64,000 bases of DNA from Candidatus Tectimicrobiota bacterium (GTDB taxonomy: Bacteria; JACPUC01): the NCBI GenBank assembly GCA_016192455.1, contig JACPUC010000008.1:62001-126000 (forward strand), read 5' to 3'. A program made the translations under genes and the position numbers. Below are positions 50,028-59,314 of the stretch, in pieces. The first letter of the stretch is position 1; each line of letters opens with the position of its first letter. The notes below the pieces were generated by a model. That model saw only the letters and a program-made list of their open reading frames with translations, was not told the origin of the DNA and searched no databases.

Positions 50028-51392
50028 ATGGGATCCAATGGGGGAAAAGGTGGCTTGTGGAATCGGCCGGCCGAGACGCTATCGCGCGCGGAGTACGTCC
50101 GCCTCCAGGAAGCCAAGCTGCGCGCTTTGCTGGACAAGCTGAACCGCGAGTCGCCGTTCTACCGCAGGAAGTTCAAGGAAGCCGGCGTCGATCCGACCGG
50201 CGTGCGCACCCTCGACGACCTGCGGCGCCTCCCCACCACCGACAAGGAGGACCACCGCCACAGCCAGCTCGAGAAGCCGCCGCTGGGGGATTTCCACCTC
50301 GTCAGCCTGCAGAACGGCGCCAAGCTGCACGGCTCCGGCGGCACCACCGGCAAGCCGCTCCTCTACCTCGACAGCCTGCGGAGCTGGAACTGGGTTTCCG
50401 AGGTCTGGGCCTACTGCCTGACGGCTCAGGGGGTCGGCCCCAGCAGCGTCGTTCTCATGCCCTCCGGCTACAACATGTTCATCGGCTTCTGGGGGGCGCA
50501 CCACGGCATCGAGAAGGTGGGCGGCATCACGGTTCCCGCCGGCGCCACCTCGACCGAGCGCCGCGTCGAGATGATCCTCGAGTTCGGCTGCACGAACTTC
50601 ATCTGCACCCCCTCCTACGCCATCCACATGGGCGAGACGGCGCAGAAGATGGGCATCGACCCGGCCACCACGCCGATTGTCGGCACGCACCACGCCGCCG
50701 AGCCCGGCGCCTCGATTCCGGCCACGAAGCGGCGCATCGAGCAGCTCTGGGGCGCGAAGTGCTACGACAACTACGGCATGGTGGAGCTCGGCAGCTCAAT
50801 CATGTACGAGTGCGGCGAGCGCAGCGGCATGCACATCATGGAGGACCAGATCATCGCCGAGTTCATCCACCCCGAGACGCGCCAGCCGGTGAAGGCAGGC
50901 GAGGAGGGCGAGATCATCTGGACGAGCATCGGGGTGCGCGGCTTCGAGGCCCTGCCCTTGGTCCGCTACCGCTCGAAAGACCTCGCGGTTTACACCGAGG
51001 AACCCTGCCCCTGCGGGCGGACGACGCGGCGCCTGGTCGGCGGCATCCGCGGCAAGCTCGACGACATCAAGAAGGTGCGCGGCGTCAACCTCTTCCCGCC
51101 GGCCATCGAGAGCACGCTGGCGCGCTTCGAGGAGCTGAGCCACGAGTGGGAGGCGGTGATCGACCGCCCGCGCGAGCTTGACACGATTACCGTCTCGGTG
51201 GAAGCCAGCCCCGGCTACCCGCGGGAGCGCTGGCCGGATCTCACCGAGCGGGTCGCCAAGGCCCTGGCCTCGGCCATCATGCTGAGCTGCGAGGTGCGGA
51301 TCGCGCCGCCGGGGGAGATCGGCCCGCGCTACGCCAACGTCCTGAAGCCGGGCTGGAAGCGCCTCATCGACAAGCGCGACGTGCCCTTCTGA
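50028..51392 (+). CDS. PaaK-like phenylacetate/aryl-CoA ligase
   Basis: 454 residues from the ATG at 50028 (GAGAGGAGG upstream); the ORF opens at 49914 without conserved sequence. PaaK-type features: short N-terminal helices (YVRLQEAKLRALLDKLNRESPFYRRKF), the motif GSGGTTGKPLLY at residues 102-113, NYGMVELGSS, RYRSKDLAVYTEEPCPCGRTTRRL (the cysteine-rich loop typical of PaaK), and RGKLDDIKKVRGVNLFPPAIE as hinge. It activates an aromatic or other acid to its CoA thioester. First gene of an operon with a 52-residue protein and a thiamine-diphosphate enzyme. Confidence 0.88.
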   Translation: MGSNGGKGGLWNRPAETLSRAEYVRLQEAKLRALLDKLNRESPFYRRKFKEAGVDPTGVRTLDDLRRLPTTDKEDHRHSQLEKPPLGDFHLVSLQNGAKLHGSGGTTGKPLLYLDSLRSWNWVSEVWAYCLTAQGVGPSSVVLMPSGYNMFIGFWGAHHGIEKVGGITVPAGATSTERRVEMILEFGCTNFICTPSYAIHMGETAQKMGIDPATTPIVGTHHAAEPGASIPATKRRIEQLWGAKCYDNYGMVELGSSIMYECGERSGMHIMEDQIIAEFIHPETRQPVKAGEEGEIIWTSIGVRGFEALPLVRYRSKDLAVYTEEPCPCGRTTRRLVGGIRGKLDDIKKVRGVNLFPPAIESTLARFEELSHEWEAVIDRPRELDTITVSVEASPGYPRERWPDLTERVAKALASAIMLSCEVRIAPPGEIGPRYANVLKPGWKRLIDKRDVPF

Positions 51393-51475
51393 TGGCTGGG
51401 GGAGCAGAGCAACGATGGATGCGGCGGCACCGGTATCGCCGTCGTGCGCGGCCCGCGCGCGCTGGAGGAGAGAGC

Positions 51476-51634
51476 ATGGAGCTGAACGTCGCCCGGAGCA
51501 AAATCGAGGAGGTCATCGCGCTGCTCGAGGAGCTGGCCACGGTGGAGGAGGCGTTCATCGCCAACAACGCCCGCTGCGCCCTCGCTTACCTGGAGAACTG
51601 CCGCCTGGCGTTTCCCGAGGTGCATCTCGGCTAA
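51476..51634 (+). CDS. Small helical protein between PaaK-like and ThDP genes
   Basis: 52 residues from the ATG at 51476 with GGAGGAGAGAG upstream. Sequence is one amphipathic helix pair: VARSKIEEVIALLEELATVEEAF, then ANNARCALAYLENCRLAF. No family is recognised. It lies 83 bases after the ligase and 42 before the ThDP enzyme, in the same direction. A small regulatory or adaptor subunit is possible. The strong ribosome site and operon position are the support. Confidence 0.5.
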   Translation: MELNVARSKIEEVIALLEELATVEEAFIANNARCALAYLENCRLAFPEVHLG

Positions 51635-51676
51635 GTCGCCGGACCCTTGGCGTTGAGGGAATTGAGGAGGAGACGC

Positions 51677-53524
51677 ATGCAGAGACCACGTGCGGGCGAT
51701 CCCAAGGCCAGTGCTCGCGCACCGAGGCGGCGCACGACGCAGTCCGCCGCGGGCGGTGTGGCGGCTGCCAGAGCCGCCGCGCCCGAGTTCGGCTCGGATG
51801 TCATTGTTGATCTCTTGCGCGCGCAAGGCATCGAGTACGTCGCCCTCAATCCCGGCGCCACCTTTCGGGGTCTGCACGACTCCCTCGTCAACTACGGCGG
51901 CAACCGCGCGCCCGAGATCATCCTGTGCACCCACGAGGAGATCTCCGTCGCCATCGCGCACGGTTACGCCAAAGCGGCCGGCAAGCCGATGGCCGCCGCC
52001 GTCCATAACATCGTCGGCCTGCAGCACGCCACGGCGGCGATCTTCAACGCCTGGTGCGACCGCGTCCCCATCCTCGTTTACGGCGGCACCGGTCCCATGG
52101 ATACCACCCGGCGGCGACCCTGGATCGACTGGATTCACACCGCGCTGGTGCAGGGGAATGCCATCCGCGACATCGTCAAGTGGGACGACCAGCCGCACAC
52201 CCTGGCGAGCGTGCCGGCCTCGATGATCCGCGCCTACCGCGTCGCCATGACTGAGCCGCGGGGCCCTGTCTACGTCTGCTTCGACGCCGAGATGCAGGAG
52301 CGCGCCATCGACGGCCCGCCTCCCCTTCCCCCCCTGGCGCGCTTCGCACCGCCGGCGCCGCCGCAGGCGGAGGCCGGAGCCCTGCGCGAGGCGGCCCGCC
52401 TCCTCACAGCGGCGCAGCAGCCGGCGCTGGTCACCGATTTCACCGGACGCCACCCCGAGAACGTTGCCCACCTCGTCGCCCTCGCCGAGTTCCTCGGCGC
52501 GCCGCTCCTCGACCGCGGCAACAGCATGAACTTCCCCACCACCCATCCCCTCAACCTCACGGGGGCGAACGCCAAGGTCCTGGCCACCGCCGACGTGCTC
52601 CTGGCGCTCGACGTGCAGGACCTCTTCGGCGCCCTGCGCACCACCGACAAGCAGACGCGCCAGACTCGGCTGCTCTTGCCCGACAGCGCCCGCGTCATTC
52701 ACGTCACCCTGGACCACCTCGCCATCAAGAGCTGGGCCGCCGATTTCCAGGAGCTGCAGGCGGTTGATCTGCCGATTGCCGCCGACACCTCGGTTGCCCT
52801 GCCGGCCCTCCTCGACGAGCTGCGCCGCGCCATCGGCCGCAACAGCGCCTGGGAGGCCAAGCGGGACCACCGCGCCGCCCACTGGCGGCGCGAGCACGCG
52901 GCCCTGCGGCGGGGCTGGCGGCAGCAATTGCAAGCGACATGGGACGAGAGGCCCATCTCCGTGCCCCGTCTGGCGCACGAAGTCTGGGAGGTGGTCAAGG
53001 GGGAGGACTGGGTGATCGCGAACGGCGAGCTGGCGGGCTGGGCGCAGCGGCTCTGGGAGTGGACGCAGCCGCACCAGTACCTGGGACGCAGCGGCGGCGG
53101 TGGGTTGGGGTACGGCATCGGCGCGGCCATCGGCGCCGCCCTGGCGCATCGCGGCAGCCCCCGCCTCTGCCTCGACCTGCAGGCGGACGGCGATCTCCTT
53201 TACACCGCCTCAGGCCTGTGGACCGTCGCCAAGCACGAGCTGCCGCTCCTCATCGTCATGCATAACAACCGCAGCTACTACAACTCCGAGGAGCACGCCG
53301 CCGAGGTGGCCCTGGCCCGCGACCGCAACGTGGCGAAGCGAGGGATCGGCACCGTCCTTGCCGACCCCTGCGTCGATTTCGCCACCCTGGCGCGCTCGTT
53401 CTCCGTGCACGGCATCGGCCCCGTGGAAGCGCCCGAGGCGCTGCGGCCCGCCCTCGAGGAGGCGCTGCGGGTTGTCAAGGAGGGCCGCCCCGCCCTCGTC
53501 GACGTGGTCACCCAGGCGCGCTAG
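51677..53524 (+). CDS. Thiamine diphosphate-dependent enzyme (acetolactate synthase/benzoylformate decarboxylase superfamily)
   Basis: 615 residues from the ATG at 51677 (GAGGAGGAG upstream). N-terminal Pyr domain with the catalytic Glu in CTHEEISVAIAHGYAKAAGKP, a central FAD-like domain (residues about 230-370), and the C-terminal PP domain with the Mg/ThDP motif starting at GDLLYTASGLWTVAKHELPL and ending in NN (VMHNNRSYYN). The first 40 residues are basic and Ala/Arg-rich, an unusual extension. The operon with a PaaK-like ligase suggests aryl-keto-acid or acyl-CoA metabolism (inference). Substrate not predictable. Confidence 0.85.
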   Translation: MQRPRAGDPKASARAPRRRTTQSAAGGVAAARAAAPEFGSDVIVDLLRAQGIEYVALNPGATFRGLHDSLVNYGGNRAPEIILCTHEEISVAIAHGYAKAAGKPMAAAVHNIVGLQHATAAIFNAWCDRVPILVYGGTGPMDTTRRRPWIDWIHTALVQGNAIRDIVKWDDQPHTLASVPASMIRAYRVAMTEPRGPVYVCFDAEMQERAIDGPPPLPPLARFAPPAPPQAEAGALREAARLLTAAQQPALVTDFTGRHPENVAHLVALAEFLGAPLLDRGNSMNFPTTHPLNLTGANAKVLATADVLLALDVQDLFGALRTTDKQTRQTRLLLPDSARVIHVTLDHLAIKSWAADFQELQAVDLPIAADTSVALPALLDELRRAIGRNSAWEAKRDHRAAHWRREHAALRRGWRQQLQATWDERPISVPRLAHEVWEVVKGEDWVIANGELAGWAQRLWEWTQPHQYLGRSGGGGLGYGIGAAIGAALAHRGSPRLCLDLQADGDLLYTASGLWTVAKHELPLLIVMHNNRSYYNSEEHAAEVALARDRNVAKRGIGTVLADPCVDFATLARSFSVHGIGPVEAPEALRPALEEALRVVKEGRPALVDVVTQAR

Positions 53525-53609
53525 GGCAGCCTCCCGCGCCAGGGGCACGCCGCTGGTGTGTGGAGAGCTGAGAACACGTCGTAGAACGAATCAGTGATCG
53601 CCGGGCCGC

Positions 53610-54578
53610 CTACCGCTGCGAGATGCGCTCCGGCCGCAGCAGCAGGCTCGCGGCTTTTAGGGGCGTCTTGATCAACTCGTGGCGGTGCAGCGCATCGGCG
53701 ATGAGCTGCAGGCGCTCCACGCTCAGGCGGGTGGACCAGCGACTGAGCAGCATGTTCGGGGCCACGGCGTCGCTGAGCATGAGCCATTCCTGGAGGACAG
53801 ACACGGCGTTGCCCCGATCCCGCTGCAACCACTCGACGGCCTCCTCCAAGCCGCGCAGGAGGCGGTCGGAGCTGTGGGGACGCCGTTCCGCCCACTGCCG
53901 ATTCGCCGCCAGCCCCGTCAGGGGGATACCCTGGCCCAACTCGAAGTAGGGATAGGCCAGCGTCAGCATCTCTTGCTCCGCCTTCAGCATCGTGGCGTAC
54001 GGCTCCGGCGCCACCACTGCGGCAATCTCCTTCCGCTGGAACACAAACGGCAGCTCCCGCACGTTCACGGGCTGCAAGATGACCTTCTTCGGGTCCGCCT
54101 TGTTCTGGCGCAGCAGCTCAAGCAGAGCGAGCCTGGCGAGTTCCTCCCCTGCGCCGATGGCAACCTGTTTGCCCTCCAACGCCTTGATGCTCACCACGGG
54201 GTTCGCCCTCGGCGTCTGCAGGGCCAGGACATCCGGAATGGCATCCCGCGCAATTTCCAGGTTGGCGAGAATCGCCAGGCCGGCGCCCTTGTCGATGCGC
54301 TGCAAGAGGGTGGCGTAGTCGGTCATCGCCACATCGACGTTGCCCGCCACCACTTTCTCCAACGCCAGCTCCGGAGTAAGCCCCGGGACGATACGCACGG
54401 TCAGGCCGGCATCCCTGAAGTACCCTTGTCGTTGCGCAACATAGAGGGGCGCGGCGCTCGGCGTCGGCTGCACGGCGATGCGCATCTCCAACGCCGGGGC
54501 GAGGTGAGGAGTCAGCGTCACCACCGCGAAAACCCACACCAGCAGGAGAACGATCCGGCGACCCAGCAACGATTCCAT
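53610..54578 (-). CDS. NMT1/SsuA-type ABC substrate-binding protein
   Basis: 322 residues from the ATG at 54578. Sec signal (IVLLLVWVFAVVTLTPHLAPALE), then the NMT1/THI5-like fold: RIAVQPTPSAAPLYVAQRQGYFRDAGL, VVAGNVDVAMTDYATLL, ALEGKQVAIGAGEELARL. Such proteins bind taurine, alkanesulphonates, nitrate or thiamine precursors for ABC import. No permease or ATPase gene lies nearby, so its partner is elsewhere. A weak SD (GGAAAAGGAGAGG) lies upstream. Confidence 0.85.
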   Translation of the reverse strand: MESLLGRRIVLLLVWVFAVVTLTPHLAPALEMRIAVQPTPSAAPLYVAQRQGYFRDAGLTVRIVPGLTPELALEKVVAGNVDVAMTDYATLLQRIDKGAGLAILANLEIARDAIPDVLALQTPRANPVVSIKALEGKQVAIGAGEELARLALLELLRQNKADPKKVILQPVNVRELPFVFQRKEIAAVVAPEPYATMLKAEQEMLTLAYPYFELGQGIPLTGLAANRQWAERRPHSSDRLLRGLEEAVEWLQRDRGNAVSVLQEWLMLSDAVAPNMLLSRWSTRLSVERLQLIADALHRHELIKTPLKAASLLLRPERISQR

Positions 54579-55601
54579 CCTTCCTCTCCTTTTCCTCGAA
54601 ACTGCCTACGCCCGTTCCTGTCGCGGCTTTCAGCCTGGCAACGTTGCGCAGGGAAGCTCTTCAGGGAGCTTTTGGAGCGTTGCGAAGCGGCCATCAGGAG
54701 TTCGCTACCCGTCCCCCATGCACCCCGCAGGCGGCCGTTCTCGCTGAGTCACGCCTCTGCACTTTTGCCGTTTGACCCCAATAGAGGAAAGTCGTTTCAC
54801 AAAAAGCGTCTCGCTGGCGGGTTTTTCCTGGGACTCGACGAATGACCGCCGCGCCTCGGCGTCCCAGCTTCATGCCCGCTTCAGCCGATCGGCGGCGGTA
54901 GGAACCGCGCAGCAGGCTCGCAGCTTCCACTCCCCTGGCACCGCCGCGACAGCCGGATGACCCGCCCGCCATTCCTCACCTGCCCCATCTCCCTGCCTTT
55001 CCGTTTCTTGTCCTACAAAAAGTTGACGCCGATCTTCCACACTCTTCCCGGCACCTGGCCAGCACCTGCCACGATGAACGCCGCGCCACCGTGGGGTGAG
55101 GTGCGGGCGCCACAGCGGCTGCCGCGGTGAAGCCCGCGGACATCCTGGCCATGGATGGCGACACCAGACATCCACTCCGCCTTCTGGTCTGGCTCGGAGC
55201 TACGCCCGGAGCACGAGACCGCGCTGATCGCCATCTCCAGCTCGCCCGCGCTTTCAGAGCGTGCAGCCTTGCGGGCGATCGCTACCCCCTCCTTCCGGCA
55301 CGCGTAGGAACCAACGCTGATCATATGGCTGCCCAGCAACGAGGGGAGCGCTGCCTTCCTTTCATCGCCGCGCCAGCGCTCGGCTTGCCGGACGTCGCCG
55401 CCCTGGCGGGGGAGCCGATGTGAGCTTCGCTCGTGGGTACGGCACAAACTTTGCTTCCTGCCGGCATGGCTTGAGTTTCATGAGTTCGCACCATGCGATG
55501 CCAACGAGCGCACCGGGCGTGCGAGAGAGGTCGAGGCTGTCCTCTGCCATGAGGGCTGCACGCCTGTTTGGATATTCCCAGACCTCGGGAGGACTACCAC
55601 C
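54579..55601. other. Long intergenic region, no confident gene
   Basis: 1,023 bases. Open frames on both strands are short; the longest minus frame (55447 to 55013) ends in VWKIGVNFL, faintly like an outer-membrane protein C terminus, but has no clear family and no ribosome site. It could be a decayed gene or a regulatory region for the large secreted protein gene at 55602, whose ribosome site is GGGAGGA. Confidence 0.35.
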
Positions 55602-58600
55602 ATGGTCGGGCGTCGAACCTCTATTCGTCGCTGCGCACGCCATTCCTCGCACTGGTATCGCAGGGTCGTCTTGCCCTTGACGCTGTGCCTGGGGATGATT
55701 GCCCTCGGCTGGACGTCTGCCGCCGCCCAGGGGCCGGACTTCGGTCCTCTCCCCGCACCTGGGTTCGGCCCTGCCGGTCCCGACTTCCCCACCGGCCCCG
55801 ATGCTGGCTTTGGGGGGTTCCAAGGACCTGGCACAAGCTTCGCCGGCCCAGGACCGGGATTCCCCGGACCGCAAGGCCCCACCGGACCAGGATTCCCCGG
55901 ACCACAGGGCCAGGGACCGGGATTCCCTGGACCGCAAGGTCCCGCCGGACCAGGATTCCCCGGACCACAGGGCCAGGGACCGGGATTCCCTGGACCGCAA
56001 GGCCCGGGACCGGGATTTGGGGGGCCCTCCTTTGGTGGTGGGCCAGGAGGTCCTGGTGACCCAACAGGACTCAATCGCTGCATCAGTCCGTTCGGTCAAG
56101 ATGGACGCTTCGCCAGCAGCGCCGCGAAAGGCCAGAGCCTCCTGGATGCGCTGGGACTGGGCAATGGCGAGACGAACGAGGCGGGAAGCGCCCTCCTCTC
56201 TCCCCCCGAAGGGCTGACGGCCCAGTACGAAGGATGCGCGGTTATCGGCATCTCGCGCATCTGCTCGGAGATCAGCCTCGAAGATGACGGCACCGCCATC
56301 ACCGGTTCCGCCGAGTTCTTCGATTCCGCAACGGACATCCGCGTGGCAACCGGCAGGCTTCTGAGCGCTCAGTTTGACAGCGAGCAGGCGAGCCTGACGA
56401 TAGAGCTTCAGGTACAGATTGCCAGGGTGCCGGACGCCCTCAACGTGACCGAGGTCTGTCAGGTTGGGGAGCGCTTCCAGTCGATTACCTGCCCCACCCT
56501 GGGAAGCCTCACCGCGGGTGGAGACCTTGGCGGTCACTTCGTCGGCAGGACACTCATCGGTTTCTCGCCGCTCGAGATCATGATGGACTCGACAGGGCTC
56601 GTCGATGGGGTTCTGCGGGCGGAGCTGCAGGGAAGCCTCTTCGGTAATGTGGTTGCCACGGCAACCGCGACGGGTACAGAAGAGACGGATGAGCAGGGGG
56701 GTCGCATCCTGCGGCTGCAGGGCAATCTCAGCCTGCCCGACGGCACCATGGCGGCATTCAGTGATTCGGGAGTCATTGCGCCCGACGGGCAGAGCATCAC
56801 CTTCAACCTCTTGGGAACCCTGAGTCTCCAGGAGGAAGAGGAGTTCCCCGGAGGTCCCGAAGACTTCGGCGGCGGGATTGAAGGCCCCGGGCCGCTTCCT
56901 CCTGGCGGACAGCCGGGCGGCCCCATCCCGCGCGACGGGCGTTTCCCCCCTGGTCCCGGCGGCCCTGGCGGCGGTCCGGGAAGGGGTCCTGGCAGGCAGC
57001 CCAACCAAAACATAGGACCACCCCCGTTCGCCATCATCGACCAGGGCTTGCTGGTCGTCACCGAACCTGAACGTTTCCCGCTGACGAATGACTGCAGGCT
57101 CGATGAGCAGGGAATCGTCCTCTGTCCCGTCGACCTCATCTTCCTCGATCCCCTGAGTTTCTTGCCCCAACCGTACGGCAACTTCTTCCCGCCCGATGCA
57201 GGATTTACCGTGCGCGCCCCCCAGGAGCTGGGCCTGGCGCTGCGCGTCCCGGAAGGATTCGGGCTGCTGCAGATGGGACCAAAGCCGCGGCGGCTGCCGG
57301 AGATTCCCCGCCTCGCCACTCTGGAGTGCCCTGACGTGCCGTTCCTCATCACGGAGGAGCTGTTCGTCTACATCTCCGAGCCTGATCACTTCTCGCCTCC
57401 TGCCGGCGTGCGGGTGCGGAATGATGGCTTCCTCGGCGCTGAACGAGGGTCGTTCTTTACCATTGAGGAGGTGTTTGGGCAGCTCGGCGAGGCGGTGGTG
57501 AACCTCTTCGGCGAGCGTCTCGTCGGCCTCCAGGCCGAGGAACCGGACGGCCTCCTGCGCTTCACCGACCGCCGTCCACGGCCGCAGCCACGTCGGGAGG
57601 AACAGAGGTGTCCGGCCGTCATGAGCGATGGCTTCATCGCCGTGCTTGACCTGAATGAGTTTGGCCCGCTGCCGGAAGGAATCAGTGCTGACGAACGCGG
57701 CTTCCTCGTCGCCAGCAATCCCAACGCCTTCTTCAGGGTTGAGGAGCTGCTGCCCGAAGCCTGCCGTGATCGCCGCTTCCTCGGTCCCACGATTGGCTTC
57801 ATCGCCGATCCGGAGTTCGGCGGCCGCCTGCGCGGCACCGACCGGCCCTTCGTGCCGGCGCCGGAGCGCGCTGAACCACCCTTCCGCAACGCCAACGGCT
57901 TTATCGTCATCACGCGGCCCGGGGAAGTCCCCTTGCCGGCTGGGCTGAGTCTGGATGCGAACGGCTTCGTGCTCGCTCAGGAACCAAACTTCTTCATCAG
58001 GTTCGAGGAGCTGATCCCGCCGCGCTTCGCCACCCTGCGTGAACGTTTCTTCGGACCCACGATCGGCTTCATCGCTGATCCGGAGTTCGGCCTCCGCATG
58101 CGCGGCACCGATCAAGAGCCCATCCAGGGGCCGCAGCGCGTCGAACCTCCGTTCCAGAACGTGGACGGTTTCCTGGTCCTCACGCGGCCCGATGAGGTCC
58201 CCTTGCCGCCCGGCTTGAGCCTCGATGAGCAAGGCTTCGTGCGGGCGCAGCAACCCAACTTCTTCATCAGGTTCGAGGAGATCATCCCGCAGCAGTATCT
58301 CTCCTTCCGCGAGCGATTCTTCGGCCCTTCCGTTGGGTTCTTCGCGGACGAGAACTCCGGCAACGCCCTGAGGAGCACCGATCGCCCGCCGCGTCAAGGC
58401 CCGGCGCCGACCCCCACGGGACCCCGCCAACCTGAGCCGATCCCGGGCGGTGGGCCAGGACCTAGCAGCGGACCAGGCCCCAGCACCGGGCCGGGACCTG
58501 AGCAGCCTCAGCCAAGCGATGGGACGAGCGGCGTGGTCCAACTCTCACTCTTCCTCATCCCGGAGAACATCGTGATGCAGGTGGGCGACAGCCGCTCGCT

Positions 58601-59126
58601 GCAGGTCTTCGGCAGCCTTCGGCTTGACGACCCACGCCGCGACCTGACGGGCTTCTCCATGGAGTGGTCCTCGAAGGATCCTGAGATCGCCTCGGTCGAT
58701 GGCAGTGGAAACATCCGGGCGGAAGCGCCGGGTGAGACGGTCATCCGTGCCCGCGTGCCGGCAAACTCGATCGAGGAGGGGCAGGTGGAGCTCGTCGGCG
58801 AAGCGAGGGTCACCGTGGAGGGTGAGCGGACTACCATCATCGAGGGAGAGCCGCGGGAAGCCACCCTGCTTGCTGGGCCTAGGATCGAGTTCGCGGTTCT
58901 CTCCGTTGACGCTGAGCGAGTCGCCGAGAGCGCAGCGCGGCGATCCGAGAAGACCACCGTGACGCAGGGGGACCACCGTAACCGGGGCATGGCCGTCTCG
59001 TCGGCGTCGGACGAGATGCGCCTCCGCGCCATTTTGGAGGGAGCGGTCCGCTACCGAAACCTCGCCTCCTGGTGTGGTGTCCCGGATGTGGCTCTGCGCA
59101 TTGATTGCGCTGAAGGCGGAAGGTAG
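55602..59126 (+). CDS. Large secreted protein: collagen-like segment, five about-90-residue repeats, Big2 domain
   Basis: 1,174 residues from the ATG at 55602 (GGGAGGA 8 bases upstream). A signal peptide (LPLTLCLGMIALGWTSAAAQ) is cut near residue 43. Residues about 44-155 are Gly/Pro-rich with GPGFPGPQGP repeats, collagen-like in period but irregular. A cysteine-containing domain (about 155-400) follows, then a Gly/Pro linker. Five repeats of about 90 residues start near 480, 583, 674, 763 and 853; the last three share NFFIRFEE and RERFFGP. A bacterial Ig-like Big2 domain (about 978-1080, LFLIPENIVMQVGDSRSLQV then IRAEAPGETVIRARV) and a polar tail end the protein. A surface or matrix protein of unknown role; no sortase motif or anchor seen. 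Ends before a strong terminator. Confidence 0.8.
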   Translation: MVGRRTSIRRCARHSSHWYRRVVLPLTLCLGMIALGWTSAAAQGPDFGPLPAPGFGPAGPDFPTGPDAGFGGFQGPGTSFAGPGPGFPGPQGPTGPGFPGPQGQGPGFPGPQGPAGPGFPGPQGQGPGFPGPQGPGPGFGGPSFGGGPGGPGDPTGLNRCISPFGQDGRFASSAAKGQSLLDALGLGNGETNEAGSALLSPPEGLTAQYEGCAVIGISRICSEISLEDDGTAITGSAEFFDSATDIRVATGRLLSAQFDSEQASLTIELQVQIARVPDALNVTEVCQVGERFQSITCPTLGSLTAGGDLGGHFVGRTLIGFSPLEIMMDSTGLVDGVLRAELQGSLFGNVVATATATGTEETDEQGGRILRLQGNLSLPDGTMAAFSDSGVIAPDGQSITFNLLGTLSLQEEEEFPGGPEDFGGGIEGPGPLPPGGQPGGPIPRDGRFPPGPGGPGGGPGRGPGRQPNQNIGPPPFAIIDQGLLVVTEPERFPLTNDCRLDEQGIVLCPVDLIFLDPLSFLPQPYGNFFPPDAGFTVRAPQELGLALRVPEGFGLLQMGPKPRRLPEIPRLATLECPDVPFLITEELFVYISEPDHFSPPAGVRVRNDGFLGAERGSFFTIEEVFGQLGEAVVNLFGERLVGLQAEEPDGLLRFTDRRPRPQPRREEQRCPAVMSDGFIAVLDLNEFGPLPEGISADERGFLVASNPNAFFRVEELLPEACRDRRFLGPTIGFIADPEFGGRLRGTDRPFVPAPERAEPPFRNANGFIVITRPGEVPLPAGLSLDANGFVLAQEPNFFIRFEELIPPRFATLRERFFGPTIGFIADPEFGLRMRGTDQEPIQGPQRVEPPFQNVDGFLVLTRPDEVPLPPGLSLDEQGFVRAQQPNFFIRFEEIIPQQYLSFRERFFGPSVGFFADENSGNALRSTDRPPRQGPAPTPTGPRQPEPIPGGGPGPSSGPGPSTGPGPEQPQPSDGTSGVVQLSLFLIPENIVMQVGDSRSLQVFGSLRLDDPRRDLTGFSMEWSSKDPEIASVDGSGNIRAEAPGETVIRARVPANSIEEGQVELVGEARVTVEGERTTIIEGEPREATLLAGPRIEFAVLSVDAERVAESAARRSEKTTVTQGDHRNRGMAVSSASDEMRLRAILEGAVRYRNLASWCGVPDVALRIDCAEGGR
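55884..56006 (+). repeat. 63-bp tandem repeat in coding sequence (collagen-like)
   Basis: Two almost identical 63-base units (start 55884 and 55947), each 21 codons of Gly-Pro-rich sequence (GPGFPGPQGQ type), with partial units on both sides. Period 63 keeps the frame, so expansion or contraction changes only length. It is a likely hotspot for length variation. Confidence 0.8.
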
Positions 59127-59140
59127 GAAGGAGAATCTCC

Positions 59141-59178
59141 TATGAGGGATCAACTGATCCCTCATAGCCCCTTTTTTG
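59141..59178 (+). terminator. Rho-independent terminator
   Basis: Stem CTATGAGGGATCA (59141-59153) pairs with TGATCCCTCATAG (59156-59168), 13 matched positions, followed by CCCCTTTTTT to 59178. It lies 15 bases after the stop of the large secreted protein gene. The clearest intrinsic terminator in the window. Confidence 0.92.
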
Positions 59179-59314
59179 GCCTTGCAAGCCGCGTAGCACC
59201 TTCGGCGATCCGGGCGTGCCCAATCCACGAGCGTGGAGGGCACGTCTCCTTTCTTGCCCCTTCCCGCCGCAACCGAGAATCAGGAACCCTGCCTCACGTC
59301 CTGGAGCGGGGTTC

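Noticed and set aside
54579-55601. A possible outer-membrane protein remnant on the minus strand
   Set aside because: Only the last residues look suggestive; no ribosome site, signal peptide or consistent frame could be found.
55884-56006. Regular repeats as a CRISPR array
   Set aside because: The repeats are in-frame, contiguous, lack unique spacers and encode Gly-Pro-rich sequence. No CRISPR array was seen anywhere in the window.
55362-58541. 1,059-residue minus-strand frame opposite the large secreted protein gene
   Set aside because: Shadow of a GC-rich gene: no ribosome site or motif, while the plus strand has a signal peptide, repeats and a terminator.
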